Positions 21,589 to 34,700 of a DNA stretch of 64,000 bases are shown piece after piece. Both the position numbers and the translations under genes were made by a program. Within the stretch, counting starts at the first letter, position 1; the number at the start of each line of letters is the position of its first letter. Source of the DNA: Colocasia esculenta (taxonomy: Eukaryota; Streptophyta; Magnoliopsida; Alismatales; Araceae); NCBI GenBank assembly GCA_014218235.1, contig CM024755.1, positions 165,843,941-165,907,940 on the forward strand, in the 5' to 3' direction. Under the pieces are notes generated by a model that saw only the letters and a list, made by a program, of their open reading frames with translations, did not search any database and was not told the origin of the DNA.

Positions 21589-24500
21589 TGTGACGACCCT
21601 CCTTATACCGATACGGTTATACCAACCCACATTGATATAATGAGTGCCGCTACAGTGGGATATTTACCCATCACATATTCGATAGACCTAAACGTACACA
21701 AATATAACACATAACAGCGGAATTGAAAGAACTAGAAATAAATCTCTTATTCCATCATCATCATTTATACACAGTCTATATAGAACAAAGGAAAATCAAG
21801 TACTTCATAACTGAGAAATTAAACTATTACATTGTCCACATTGTCCACAACCGAATTACAACAATTCCTTTATTACATACTTATGAAAATGAAGAGTACA
21901 ATAAGTCAATTTCCACGAAGATGCTACTCCTCACACTCGGAGTCACTCCTAACGATCTCCTCCAAGGGAGTAGTATCACCTGCACCTGTACGCCGAAGCA
22001 AGAGAGAGTCTACAAGACTCAGCAAGTAACTTCCCACACATTAAGCATACATACATCATATGACATTTTACTCATTTAATCAATTTCACTAGTTCATGTA
22101 GCATGGATTAAACAATCTGAAAAGAAAGCCTAACATGATACTTCTATCAATTTCATGACACATGGTACATAGTTATGTTCATACAATAATAACCATAACA
22201 CATGCTTTCTACATATCTTCTAACATATTTTCTCAATTCACATTCTAATACATTCATGTTGTAGTATCATGACAACTTAACATGCAACTTACACATGAAG
22301 AATGAAATGTTCCTAACATGGATTCTAAGTAATTCCCACATTCATAACACATGTATAAACATCATAAGCTTGCTGTTTTGACAAAACTTTAACACATTTA
22401 GAACCCTATTTACAATTTCATATGTTATCACACTAATTCACATATTCACATGCTCATTTACTTATTTACACAAACTTCACATTCACTTTTTTTTTTTTAC
22501 ATAAACACAAATTCACATTGTTATCATTATATGCCGTGACATATAGTCCAAACCACCTCTTAGAAGGACACACACTGATCACATCACACATACATCTATC
22601 ACCTAGGCATTACAGTGATTAATCTTAGTTACTGCGCAGAACCGGGAGAAGCACTCTCCACCCTAACCAGCGGTACTTGTCCGCCTCCAGGATTTTATCT
22701 CAATGCCCATGGGATTTCACACACATATGAACCTTCTCATAGGGACTTTACTACGGTACAGTTCCACAGCCCTCTAAGGTAGCAGTGTCACCCATTGGCA
22801 CATTTACACATTTTCTCAATCTTTAACACACTCTTAATGCACAGTTTAACACATTTGTTTCATGTTCACACATACACACATTGTAGTATCACCTAGCATG
22901 GTACTACTGTTTACAGAGTTGAACAAACACTATTTACAACTAATCCTAACCATACTGTAATTATCTAATTTATCACAATTTACATTAAGCATGCTTAAAT
23001 TGGCCATTCTCTCATGAATTAGTGAAATCAGTATCTACTATTGTCAGATTTACATGAAAATTTAACCACATACCGTTTATAGGTTCAGCATCATGCATAC
23101 CAAATTTCATATTTTTTAGAGTCAGACACAATTTATGGTAATTAAAACATGCATTCTACCTATTTTAGCAAGTACTCAGTTAAACATGGTACACAGAGCC
23201 ACATACATATTTCTCTATTCAAAAATATGTTTCCCACGGTCATGATATTGTACACAATTTTCAAGAATTTATTTGACATCATACAATTTTTGGAGTTTTA
23301 AAATCTATCATGCATACTCACTGTTTTACAGTGCATACATTTTAATTATTTACACAGACAATAGAAAATCCCCAAATTTTTGTGGTATGATCTGACATCT
23401 ATTAACATTGTACAGAATTTTTATGACCTTCAAATTCCACATGAATCACATAAACAGAATTTTACAATATTAAAAACCTGCTTGACATGCATTTCAGAAA
23501 TTCAGATAAATAAGGTATTCCACAGAAATTCACAAAATTTGCACAGCATGATCCCATGAATATATTACATAGCATATAACTTTTACATTATATCCTCATG
23601 CGCAGAAAATCCAAAAATAGCTTATATAGGGCAGCAGACTACACTGTCTCTGCCTGAAGAACTCAACGGCAAGGGTGTGGCCGTTTATCATGTTAACGTC
23701 AACATCGTGGGCCGCTAGCTTAGGATCTTAATGGAAAGAGATCATGCCGTTAAGTTCCTGTCTATGCAAAACACAGACTGAACGCAAAAGATCGATTGAA
23801 GGGGGGGTTCCGGGACTCGAATAAAACCTGAAAAATATCCTAGGACCTACTAGACATATGTATGGATGATGTGGACGGTTTACTTGCCCTTGAGAAAATC
23901 TACAAAAGGAGATTTGGGTTGAAGAAGCTCTCCTCGGCCAGTGCCAAAGAGTCATCAAACTCCTCCAAATCTGGGTTCTGTGTTGATCTTCGCTGCACGC
24001 CAGAGTTGGGAAGATATTCTTGGATGTTCAGATTCCCTTCCAGTCGTTGTAGAATGCCGGATGAAGCCTCCAATCGACGGATCAAAGAGTTCAAAGATCG
24101 GGGTTTACACACAAAACTAGGGTTTTTGACCCAAAGAGTCAAAAGGGTCTAACTACATCCTAAACAGGTTGTTTTATAGGGTAAAGGGTCGGAGACGCGC
24201 TTGGAAGGGTTTTCCTGACCGTTGGGGTCAGTTACCAAAACAAGAGGCGACAATTTCGGGGGCGTTTCTGGATCTGAAATCGCAACAGATCTGGGAGGTA
24301 AACGTCAACATCACTAGCCGCCAATTCTGAATCGGCGTCCATCGATGTGGCCGCTGACTTGGGGTTAACGTCTGCAGATGTGGATGTCAATTGGTCGATT
24401 GATCAGAACAACAAACAAAACAAAAAAAAAAACTATGAAAACCATATTTACACCATTCCAATTCATAAATTATACAATATATACTTCAGAAAATAGTATT

Positions 24501-24670
24501 ATTCATGCAATGTAAATAAATATATACATACAATAAGTATACACACCTTTATTTACAACAATCTATCAATTAGTTTATTTACATACACATATATATATCT
24601 ATACATACAAACATCTATTTCTATTATAAGCAAACACCTATGCAAGAGGATAAAATTCTAAGGCCTTACA
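21589..24670 (-). repeat. Gypsy A left LTR (3' LTR)
   Basis: 3082 bp, TGTGACGACC to CCTTACA. It is nearly identical to the right LTR at 42977-46048. Open frames such as 21723-22079 and 23862-24152 occur in both LTRs and are not genes. Confidence 0.9.
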
Positions 24671-24690
24671 CCCTCTCCCCCTTAAAGAAA
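24671..24690 (-). other. Gypsy A polypurine tract
   Basis: Minus strand CTTTAAGGGGGAGAGGG lies directly before the LTR, downstream of the chromovirus-type phrase TTCGAGGACGAAGTTTC. Confidence 0.85.
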
Positions 24691-24715
24691 CTTCGTCCTC
24701 GAAGTTAGACCGACA

Positions 24716-25264
24716 CTACTCAAACAACTGAGGATATTTCTTCCTCATTGCATCCTCAAGCTCCCAAGTAGCCTCCTCTCGCGAGAAGTTGCGCCATAAC
24801 ACCTTCACCGATGCAATGCTCATGTTTCGGAGATGCTGAACCTTCCGGTCAAGAATAGCCACTGGTTGCTCCACATAAGAAAGATCTGGCTGGATCTCCA
24901 CTGGCTCGTGGCTAATAACATGAGATGGATCTCTGACATACCTCTTGAGCATAGATACGTGGAATATAGGATGAACACTAGCTAACGCTGGGGGTAAAGC
25001 TAGCTCATACGCCAAGTTGCCCAATCGTCTGAGAATCTCATACGGGCCAATGAATCTAGGACTTAATTTACTATGCCTGCCAAATCTAACTACACCACGA
25101 GTAGGATAAATCTTCAAGAATACATGCTCACCTACCTCGAACTCCAAATCCTTCCTTCTGTTGTCGGTATAGCTCTTCTGCCTATCCTATGGCGCAACAA
25201 GCCTCTTCCTAATCAATTGGACTTTATCCGAAGTCTCTTGAACTAACTCCGGACCTATCAGCTG
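24716..25264 (-). pseudogene. Gypsy A pol C-terminus with chromodomain (after insertion of B)
   Basis: The minus strand continues the integrase from the other side of copia B: QLIGPELVQETSDKVQ, a stop near 25185, then LEFEVGEHVFLKIYP and the GPY/IL.R.G..AYEL block of the integrase C-terminus. It ends with a chromodomain-like tail (EQPVAILDRK...VKVLWRNFSREEATWE) and a stop at 24716. The VLWRN...EEATWE tail is typical of Tekay/Del chromoviruses and would direct integration to particular chromatin. It was one reading frame with 38730-41572 before B inserted. Confidence 0.88.
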
Positions 25265-25269
25265 CCTAT

Positions 25270-27488
25270 TGTTGCCCGGTTGGCTAACCCAGAGGGGGGG
25301 GGTGAATGGGTCTTTAAAATAATCCTAGCTGATAAAAACCTGAACTCAAAACAAACATAAAGAGTTCTTGAAAGGGATTAGTAATGGTTAGTAAAAACAA
25401 CAATCACACAAAGAGGACAATCACACAACACAGAGATTTATCCTGGTTCGGATCTCCTCTCCTTAGGAGTCCTACGTCCAGTCCCTGAGCAACCCTCAGG
25501 ATTTCACTAACTAGGGTACAGTCCCCCTATGGACAAACAACAACCACCCAGCTCAGCTGGTCTTCCTTCACCCCTGAAGGGAACACAACACCCTGGTACC
25601 ACCAGGTCTTCCTTCACTCACGAAGGGAAAAACACCACCCTGGAAACCACCAGGTCTTCCTTCACACACGAAGGGAAAAACACAGGAAATTCTTGAAAGA
25701 AAAAGACTAGCCCCTAGATCAAGCTTTTACAAAACTCAATCTGAAGCTACAAGCACTGAGAGTCGAAGATCTACACAAGGTGCACTCTCTCAGAACTAAA
25801 CTAGCTCTTCCTTAATTTTTCTTCTCACAGCACAGAGAGCTAAGAGCCAAGATCGAAAAGAGTGAATTTCTGGCTCTAGAGAACTTTCGAAGACTTAAAA
25901 CTGCAGAGGTCTAGCCGCTCTTCAATATGAATGAAAAATCCCCTTTGTTGTCTTCAGAGCTTCATCTTGTATTTGTATCTCCAATTTGAATGAGGACAAA
26001 GAGATGACCGTTGTCTCACAGCTTTGGTGTACGTTAGACTGAAGGATTTGAGGAAGCTTCCTGTCAGCAGTCTTTTGTTCTTTGGAGCACGCAAAGTGAT
26101 AAGATCTTCTGAGTTTGCTTGTAGTTCTTTCTGTGTCCAGAGTTGTAGGATATTACATCCTTAAGGTTCTGCAAGGTTGAGCTTTAATGGTAGACAGCTA
26201 TACTATCTCCAGATGTCAATCAACGTCAGAGCAGATAGACACAAATATAGTAGTAACACTTTATCGTTCTAAAAGATGCATGCAGAGAATACACGAGAAT
26301 GGAAGATATGTTCTGTGTCCATGCAGAGATACGTTCAGTCTTTATTAAATGCATGGCAGTCAAACAGACGAGATGCGACTTTGACTATTCAACGTAGCTT
26401 AAATCAAGGAAAACATTTAATTATGGAAACATGACTTATGCAGTCGTTGTGAAAATCTGATAGAATCGTTATGATCAAGTTGCTGTAGACTAATAAGAAG
26501 TCGTTATGAAATCGTTACCACAACCAAGTCGTTCTATAACAGATGATAAAAGAAATCGTTATGAAACATGGCAAGTCGTTGTAGCTCTCTAAAGAAATCG
26601 TTATGATGACTTACAGAATCGTTATGACGAGCAAGTCGTTAAAACTCTCTAAAGAAATCGTTACGATGACTTACAGAATCGTTATGACGAGCAAGTCGTT
26701 AAAACTCTCTAAAGAAATCGTTACGATGACTTACAGAATCGTTATGACGAGCAAGTCGTTAAAACTCTCTAAAGAAATCGTTATGATACTTACAGAATCG
26801 TTATGACGAGCAAGTCGTTAAAACTTCTGAAGAAGTCGTTACGATAACTTACAGAGTCGTTATAATGAGCAAGTCGTTATAACTTCTGAAGAAGTCGTTA
26901 CGATAACTTACAGAGTCGTTATAATGAGCAAGTCGTTATAACTTCTGAAGAAGTCGTTACGATAACTTACAGAGTCGTTATAATGAGCAAGTCGTTATAA
27001 CTTCTGAAGAAGTCGTTACGATAACTTACAGAGTCGTTATAATGAGCAAGTCGTTATAACTTCTGAAGAAGTCGTTACGATAACTTACAGAGTCGTTATA
27101 ATGAGCAAGTCGTTATAACTTCTGAAGAAGTCGTTACGATAACTTACAGAGTCGTTATAATGAGCAAGTCGTTATAACTTCTGAAGAAGTCGTTACGATA
27201 ACTTACAGAGTCGTTATAATATCGACTTGTTTGACACAGCAAGGTTATTCAATCTTTCAAGTAAATCGTTGTTCTAGTGAGGAAATCGTTATAGTTAATG
27301 AAGGAATTATTATGGCTCTTCTGAAAAAGATGTATGGAAGACTTACCACAAATGCTTGACTTTCTTTGGGTAATTCCTGTGCTTATGGCTAGATAAACAA
27401 GGTTAGAAAAACTTTTGACAGTGTTTTGTTTATCACCAAAATAGGCAAGTAATTAATTTAAAAGTACATGGGGATGGACTGTTCATCA
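25270..27488 (-). repeat. Copia B left LTR (3' LTR)
   Basis: 2219 bp. It starts (plus strand) TGTTGCCCGG and ends GTTCATCA. The extra length over the right LTR (2107 bp) is explained by two additional 59-bp array units. Confidence 0.92.
26450..27229 (-). repeat. Copia B left LTR: TCGTTA tandem arrays
   Basis: Two adjoining arrays. The first has four units of about 60 bp (26581-26816). The second has seven units of 59 bp (26817-27229). Each unit holds two or three AGTCGTTA or AATCGTTA words (element sense TAACGACT). Irregular single words extend upstream to about 26450. The open frame 26603-26806 is only the translation of the first array. Confidence 0.92.
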
Positions 27489-27502
27489 ATCTCCCCCTTT
27501 TT
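27489..27502 (-). other. Copia B polypurine tract 1 (LTR-adjacent)
   Basis: Minus strand AAAAAGGGGGAGAT directly abuts the 3' LTR; it is the expected plus-strand primer. Confidence 0.85.
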
Positions 27503-27592
27503 GGTGATGACAAAACTATGATCAATATTTAAGTAGTACTAATATTAAACAGGAATTAAAGTACTGAATGTGTCAGACACAAGTAGGTAAAC

Positions 27593-27607
27593 ATTCTCCC
27601 CCTTTTT
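27593..27607 (-). other. Copia B polypurine tract 2
   Basis: A second AAAAAGGGGGAGAAT lies about 104 bp upstream of tract 1 and about 75 bp after the ORF3 stop. Copia C has the same pair with the same spacing. Confidence 0.75.
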
Positions 27608-27680
27608 GTCATTAAGCAAAAAGCAAAAGGAAAGAGACAAAGAATAAGAGACAATGAGGAGAAGGAGCACAATTCATTCA

Positions 27681-30600
27681 TTAAGATTGAGGAGGTACAG
27701 GCAAATAATAAGCAGGAGAGAGAAGGGAGGCATAATGAGAAATAGCTTCCCAGGCCTGCTCTTCCTGACGCTTGAAGAATTGCCTAAAGGCACCACTCTC
27801 AATGGAGAAGGATGGTCCCATGATTGGAGCCATCTTGGATAGATAGAGGCTGCGCTGCTTGGTAAGAAACAGGTCATACTCGTCTGGATCCATGGAGGAG
27901 CAGATGATGAGTGTTTTACCAAAACTTGCACAGGCAAGAAACTGATCCATGGTGACAGGGTAGAAAATCTGTTTGTCCTTGAGTTCCTGGCGAAGAGCTA
28001 AAAACACTTTGTATCTTTCAGCCCAAACTTTGTAGGGATCAAGGACCAGCTGGATTGAATTCATATCCAAGAAGGTTGCAGGAGAGACAGGAGCTTTCCC
28101 TTCCCTGGCTTGAGCAGCATTCAGATGTGCTAGCTGCTGAGCAGACAGAGAGTAAAGCTTGGACCAATCGGAGGCATTCAGCCTTTCACATTCTGAGAGG
28201 AGAGGGGCAAGGACATCAGATTTGACAAACCCTCTATGGTATTCCCGGAAAAGAAATCTAGGAAAACCAACTTGAAGGCCTTTCTGAATCTTGATTCTGC
28301 CCATAACTCTTGCAAAACGCTCAAAAATGATTGAACCAACCGAAGATTCCATGATCAAGAAATGAATCTGAGGCAGGAAAATCTCTTCAGGTAAATGAAG
28401 AGTTGCAAAATCTACTCTGATTTCCTCAGACTGCTCAGAGTGGGTTAGGACCTTGATGGCTCTCTTGAACTGGCTGAGCTGAACTTCAGGTAATTTGTTG
28501 AGATACCTGTAGTTGTTGAAAGTTTGGAAATGCCTGACCAGCTTGATGAGCTTCTGAATGGCAGGAGCCCAGGTGTTCTGGTGGTGAAACTGAACCACTC
28601 AGAAAGGGTCAAGGAGTGATCCCTGGGAGGAAACCTTGCTGCCTTAGCCTGAAGGAAGCGATTGTACAGATCTTTATGAGATTTAGCCCATTGCTCCTCA
28701 GTTTTGGAGTGGGCTGAGGAGAAGATTTTGGATTTGTCGGCTTTAGACAGAGGAGTATAGGGAAGAATGACATCTAAGTGGTCAGAGAGGTTAAGAAAAG
28801 GAAGATTGTGAAGAGTGGCAAAGACAACCTTTTGAAGATATTCTTTGTACAGAGAGGTATGCTTGTGGGTGACTGTAAGAGAAAACCACAAGGGAGGGTA
28901 AAGAGGAGAGGTGGAGGAAGAAAGCTTCCGTTTCTTGGAGACAGTACTGGAAGAGTCTGTCTTGGAAAGGTGGTCGCCTACCTTTAGCACAGACCTAAGG
29001 ATAACCTCTTCAAACTCATCCTTAATTTTATCAAGAAAGGGAGAGTCGATTTGGACATTCTTAGGAATAATAGTGATAAAGGAGGGAGGAGCAGGGGGGT
29101 TGAGAAAGGCATCAGAATTGAGAGATCCTACTTCTGGAAATGAAGATGTACCAGAAGAGGATGAGGCTCCAGCTGAGGATGCTGGAGGGGCCTCAAATCT
29201 TGAACAGAAGAAGGATGAGAAGTAGAAGAAACAGGAGAGGATGTGATAGGATGAGGAGGAAAGGTGTGGGAGAGGAAATGGGCCTGGATCTGGGCTTTTT
29301 GAAGGGAGGTGGAGCAGGTGGAGCTGTGGAGTTAGTGGGTGGAGAAGGAGGAATGGGAGTGTTGGTAGAAGTGGGAGCAATGGGTGGAGGATCTAATACC
29401 ACTTCTTCAGGCAAGGAAGACAAGGTGTCCAACACTGCCGGCCCTGGTGGCCCTGACTCCATCACAACTGGCCCTGATGGCCCTGAATCTTCAGCTGGCC
29501 CTGATGGCCCTGACTCTTCAGCTGGCCCTGATGGCCCTGACTCTTTAGCTGGCCCTTCTGCTGGGGCTTCTGCTGCTGCAGCTGCTGACTGCCCGGAGGG
29601 CTCAGGTACACTTGAGTGAGGCTCCTGAGCTGCTGGAGGAGCAGGAGCTTGAGTTCCAACAGCCTGAAGGATGTCAGATAGCATATTCTTCATGGTCCCC
29701 ATTTCCTGATGGAACCATGTCATGGCAGAGCGAATCTGAACCAATTCCTTGCGGGCTGAAGCTTGGCTTAGAAAGATGGAGTTCACATCAGACTGAAGTG
29801 AGCAAAGCAGCTCACCCTGAGCATCCAACCTCTCAATCACAGGTTTTAAATTGATGACAATCTTTTGCTTGACCTGTCTTTCAAATGGTGCATCAGCTAA
29901 AAGGGGTACTTCAGGAGCTATATCTTTCTCTTTGCCCTTTGTAGCTGGAGGAGGTGGATTATTGTCCTCATCAGAACTTGATGAACTAGCTGTCTCCCCT
30001 TCTCTGGCATCCAAATTTTCAGACTCTCTCTGGTCTTCCTCCTGATCTCTGGTGGCTGGAGGTGCAACATCTGGTGTCTCTTGGGATTGCTCCCCCTCAA
30101 GTGGAGCATCTTCTGCAACGGCACCAGTCTCCCCCTGACAGGGAGCATCCATTTCCATCGAATTATCCTGAGGAATTTGCTGCTCTTCTTCCACTGGACC
30201 TTCTTCAAAGATGTGGCCTGATGCCACAGACTGCTCCATAACAGGCAAGATGTCTTCTGGAAGAATGTCCTCAATTCTCCTTTCAGCAGGAGGCACAACT
30301 GGATCTGCTGCAGCTGGCCTGTCTTCCTCTGCCCTCACTGCTGTTGCTGCCTCTGATTGATTTCTGGCCATAGATGGCCCTTCCTGCTCTGTTTCTACAA
30401 AGACTGGAACAGAACCTGATTCCAGTGGCAATTCGGGCATCACAGAATCTGCCTCCAACTGGGCTTGAGCAACTGAAGGCTCACCAATGAGACCTTCACC
30501 TTCTGCAACTGAGGCCTTGAACCAGACCCCATTGACTACTGAAAAACCGCTCTTCTTTAAATTTCTGGACCTGATAGCTTGGCCCATCTTCTCCACAACT

Positions 30601-31319
30601 GCCCCTGAGACATCTACACCGAAGTGTCTGAAGATTCTGGTGAGTAAATGGGCATAGGGCAGGGACACATTCAACTTGCTTTTAGTGTCCCAAATCTGCT
30701 CCCTGGCAAATTTCATTCTCTCCATCATCACTGCGGCCATATTGATTTCCTCATTTTTAATGGCCCAGTACATCAGGTCGGAGTCAGCCTTAGTGCAAGA
30801 GGAGAAGGTTGCACTTCGGGGAACCAAAATCTGACAAACAATAAAGTGAAGGAGGCGGTTGAAGGCACTTAACTGATTGATATCTAGCTTGCCATCCCTC
30901 ATCTTGAACCCTGGCCCAACAATCCCCAAACCCTTTTCTTGGGTTTCTACTGAATGAATTCCACTGAAGCCCGATATGCTTACTCCAAATAGCATCCTAA
31001 GCAATTCCTGGTCGATTCTGATTAGGGTGCCCTTGACTGAAGAAACGAGGGCCCCATCTTCTTCTGTTCTTAAGCACACAAAGAACGCCTTTACCAGGTC
31101 CGGATAACTTACCTCTGAGCAAGTGGTAAGCCCTTTCCACTTCATCTGGTTGATCTTCTCAATGATGCTGCTCATTCCATTCTTCTGCAGATCTGAAACA
31201 TCTACTTCCTTGTGACCACAGAGCTTTGTCTTCACAAAGGTGAAACGCTCCTCCTGCGCTGGGGTGAGGTATTCGGCGCTGTAGCCACCCACACTTCCGG
31301 CAATAGCTGGTGCGGCCAT
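27681..31319 (-). pseudogene. Copia B third ORF (ORF3), frameshifted
   Basis: It starts MAAPAIAGSVGGYSAEYL at 31319 and runs in three frames to a stop at 27681. Frame 1 runs to about 29290, frame 2 continues to about 28590 and frame 3 runs from about 28598 to the end. The pieces together follow copia C's intact ORF3 throughout. N-terminal globular part, residues 1-280, with PDLVKAFFVCLR, SAFNRLLHFIVCQILVPRSA and LPYAHLLTRIFRHFGVDV blocks. Acidic linker; SGPSGP repeats; the basic cluster KKRK; and a C-terminal globular part with SEWFSF, NKLPEVQ, FLFREYH, PLLSECERL and GPSF. The N-terminal part resembles the 'putative plant transposon protein' domain. Two frameshifts prevent a full product. Confidence 0.85.
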
Positions 31320-31707
31320 GGATTCAGGTGGGAGAAGGTTTGAAGGGTTGAAGAGAAGGGTGATGAGAAGAAACCCTCAAACGATTTCGCGGGAAGGAGA
31401 TGGAAGCTTCAAATTTGCAGAGGGTAGAGGCAAGAGTCGCTAGGGCATCGGCTCATGCGTCGGGACGAAAGAGGGGAAAAAGGTGAATGAGGAAGAGGAA
31501 TCGTTAACGCATCGATTTAAAGAATATAAATGCTCCAAAAGGTGAGGCGTCAGAAAACGACAAGCGAGGTTGACCGCCTTGAAGGACTATGACTTATCGG
31601 ACGGAACGCTTAAACTGAGACTTTTGAATTGATTTTGACACAAAAGAGAGAGAGAGAACCTTCTTAAATTCTGAGAATTTTTATACCAGCTTTAAATGAA
31701 GATCTTT
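31320..31707 (-). other. Copia B gap between pol and ORF3
   Basis: 388 bp without coding capacity. Copia C has 403 bp at the same place. It could hold a promoter or a splice acceptor for ORF3. I see no clear TATA box. Confidence 0.5.
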
Positions 31708-34700
31708 TCACAAAATACACATGCCTAACTCCCTTCTAAGAGATGTAAATCTCTCTTCAGGTAAGGCCTTTGTGAAAATATCTGCTAGCTGATTGTTTGT
31801 ATCAATAAACGATATTTCAATATTGCCATTTGCTACATGATCACGAATAAAATGGTATCTGACCTCAATATGTTTGGTCCTGGAGTGCTGAATTGGATTT
31901 TTGGTGAGGTTGATAGCGCTGGTGTTGTCACATAGCAGAGGAATTTTCTTGACTTTGAGTCCAAAATCCTCAAGTTGTTGCTTTATCCATAAGAGTTGTG
32001 TACAGCAACTTCCAGCAGCTACGTACTCGGCTTCAGCTGTAGATAGTGCTACTGAATTTTGTTTCCTTGAGGACCATGAGATTAAACACCCTGCAAGAAA
32101 TTGACAGCATCCACTGGTGCTTTTTCTATCTACCTTGCATCCAGCATAATCAGCATCAGAATATCCTACTAATTTTACATCACAGGAGTTTGGATACCAT
32201 AGTCCTAGATCATGAGTCCTGGCTAAGTATCTGAAAATCCTTTTGACAGAAATTAAATGTGATTCTCTAGGGTCGGCTTGATATCTAGCACACATGCATA
32301 CACTAAATAATATATCAGGTCTACTTGCGGTTAGATAAAGTAATGAACCTATCATACCTCTGTAGATCTTTTGATCTACCTTCTTACCATCCTTGTCATT
32401 GTCCATCCTAGTTGATGTACTCATTGGTGTTGACAGTGGCTTGGTGTTTTCAAATCCAAATTTCTTTAGCAGTTCTCTGGTGTACTTTGCTTGACAGATG
32501 TGAGTTCCTTCCTTTCCTTGTTTGATTTGAAGTCCAAGGAAGTAGTTGAGCTCTCCCATCATACTCATCTCAAATTCTCCCTGCATTAGCTTTTCAAAAT
32601 ACTTGCACAAGGATTCATCAGTAGATCCAAAGATGATGTCATCCACATAAATTTGAACCAACAGTATATTTTTGGCTTTTGTTTTTATAAAAAGAGTGCT
32701 ATCTACTTGACCTCTATTGAAACCATGTTTTGTGAGAAAAGAACTAAGTCTTTCATACCAGGCTCTAGGTGCTTGTTTTAAACCATATAGAGCCTTATGC
32801 AACTTAAAAACATGATTCGGAAAGTCTGTATCATCAAAACCCGGCGGTTGTTCCACATAAACTTCTTCTTTTATAAAACCGTTTAGAAATGCAGATTTAA
32901 CATCCATTTGAAATAACTTTAAATCTAATGCAGAAGCATAAGCAAGTAACATTCTAATAGCCTCAAGTCTAGCCACTGGTGCATAGGTTTCATCAAAATC
33001 TATGCCTTCCTCTTGACAATAGCCTTGAGCCACCAGTCTGGCCTTGTTTCTTAGAATTACACCAGATTCATCCAATTTGTTTCTGAACACCCATTTAGTG
33101 CCGATCACAGGATGGTCTGATGGTCTAGGAACAAGTGACCATACTTGGTTTCTCTTGAATTGATTTAATTCATCTTGCATTGCTATTATCCAAGATTCGT
33201 CAGTTAGGGCTTCATTGACTGTCTTAGGCTCTAATTGAGAAACAAAAGCAAGGTAATCACAAGGAATCAAGTTACCTCTTGTTCTTACCCCTACCGATGG
33301 ATCACCAATAATGTTTTCAGGTGGGTGATCTTTCTTGTATCTCCATTCCTTTGGAAGAGTTTCATGAGAAATTTCTTCTTGTTGCATTTCTTCCAGAGGC
33401 GGATCATCCTTATCTTCAAGTGATGTGTCTTTCAGTTTATTGGACAGTTCATCTGCGTCATCATTATCACTCTCTACTTCCTTTCTCAAGGAGGGATTAG
33501 TTTCATCAAAAATAATGTGTACAGACTGTTCAATCAATAAGGTACGTTTATTAAACACTCTATAGCCTTTGGGTTTAGAGGTGTACCCCATGAAGATGCC
33601 TTCATCTGATTTGGCATCCAACTTACCAATATCCCTTTTTCCGTTGTTGTGAATAAAGCAAGGACATCCAAAGGTTCTGAAATGGCTGATCTTTGGTTTC
33701 TTCCCTTTAAACAGCTCATATGCAGTCTTCTTCAGGATTGGCCTGATCATGACTCTGTTGACAATGTAGCTGGCTGTGTTGACTGCTTCTGCCCAGAAAT
33801 ATCTTGGTAACTCATATTCACAAAGCATAGTTCTTGCCATATCCAAGAGAGTTCGGTTCTTCCGTTCGGCTATACCATTTTGCTGCGGTGTCCTTGGTGC
33901 TGAGAAATTGTGCTGAATTCCTTGATCATCACAGAATCTAGCAAACTTTTCATTTTGGAACTCACCACCATGATCAGATCGAATGGATACTATGCTGAAC
34001 TTCTGATCTTTCTGGACTTTTCTGCTGAAACTAACAAAATTATCAAAAGTGTCATTTTTATGTTCTAAGAAAGATACCCATGTGAATCTTGAGTAGTCAT
34101 CTACTATAACAAATCCGAAATTCTTTCCTCCAAGACTGGTAGTTCTCATTGGCCCAAATAGATCCATATGTAGGAGCTCTAAGGGTTTTGAGGTGGTCAC
34201 CACCGTCTTTGACTTGAAGGAACTCTTTGTGTGCTTTCCCTTAGCACAAGGTCTGCAAACACTTTCTAATTTACCATTGATTTTCGGTAGACCTTCCACA
34301 AGGTTCCTCTTTCTGAGCTTGCTCAAGCCATCCAAGCTGCAGTGGCCTAGCCTTCTGTGCCACAGATCAGTTGATTTGTCTTTGCTGGCTGCCAGACACA
34401 CATTTTGCTCTTTGAGTTCTTCAAGGTAGAGCACGTACAGATTCTTTTCTCTATTTGCTTCAAAGATGACTGCTCCATCCTTTAGTATGCTGCATTTTGA
34501 CTCTTGAAATTTGATTTGATGTCCTCTATCACACAGCTGACTAATACTTATGAGGTTGTGCTTTAAACCTTTGACTAACAGCACATCTTCTATGACTGTT
34601 TTTCCTTTGCTGTTTACTGATCCACTGCCTACTACAGTTCCTTTTCCATTATCTCCATAAGTGACTGTTCCTTCTTCATCTTGGAGATGGGAGAAAAGCT

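Noticed and set aside
23862..24152. 96-codon open frame present twice (also 45240-45530)
   Set aside because: The duplication is simply the two LTRs of gypsy A. The frame is antisense to the element and matches nothing known.
26450..27229. Regular repeats resembling a CRISPR array
   Set aside because: Units are continuous direct repeats with no unique spacers, lie inside an LTR and recur in the partner LTR of a eukaryotic retrotransposon.
29193..29290. Hydrophobic Leu-rich tail at the end of the first reading frame of copia B ORF3, resembling a membrane anchor of an envelope protein
   Set aside because: It arises only after the frameshift. The intact copia C ORF3 has a Pro/Ser-rich stretch in that place.
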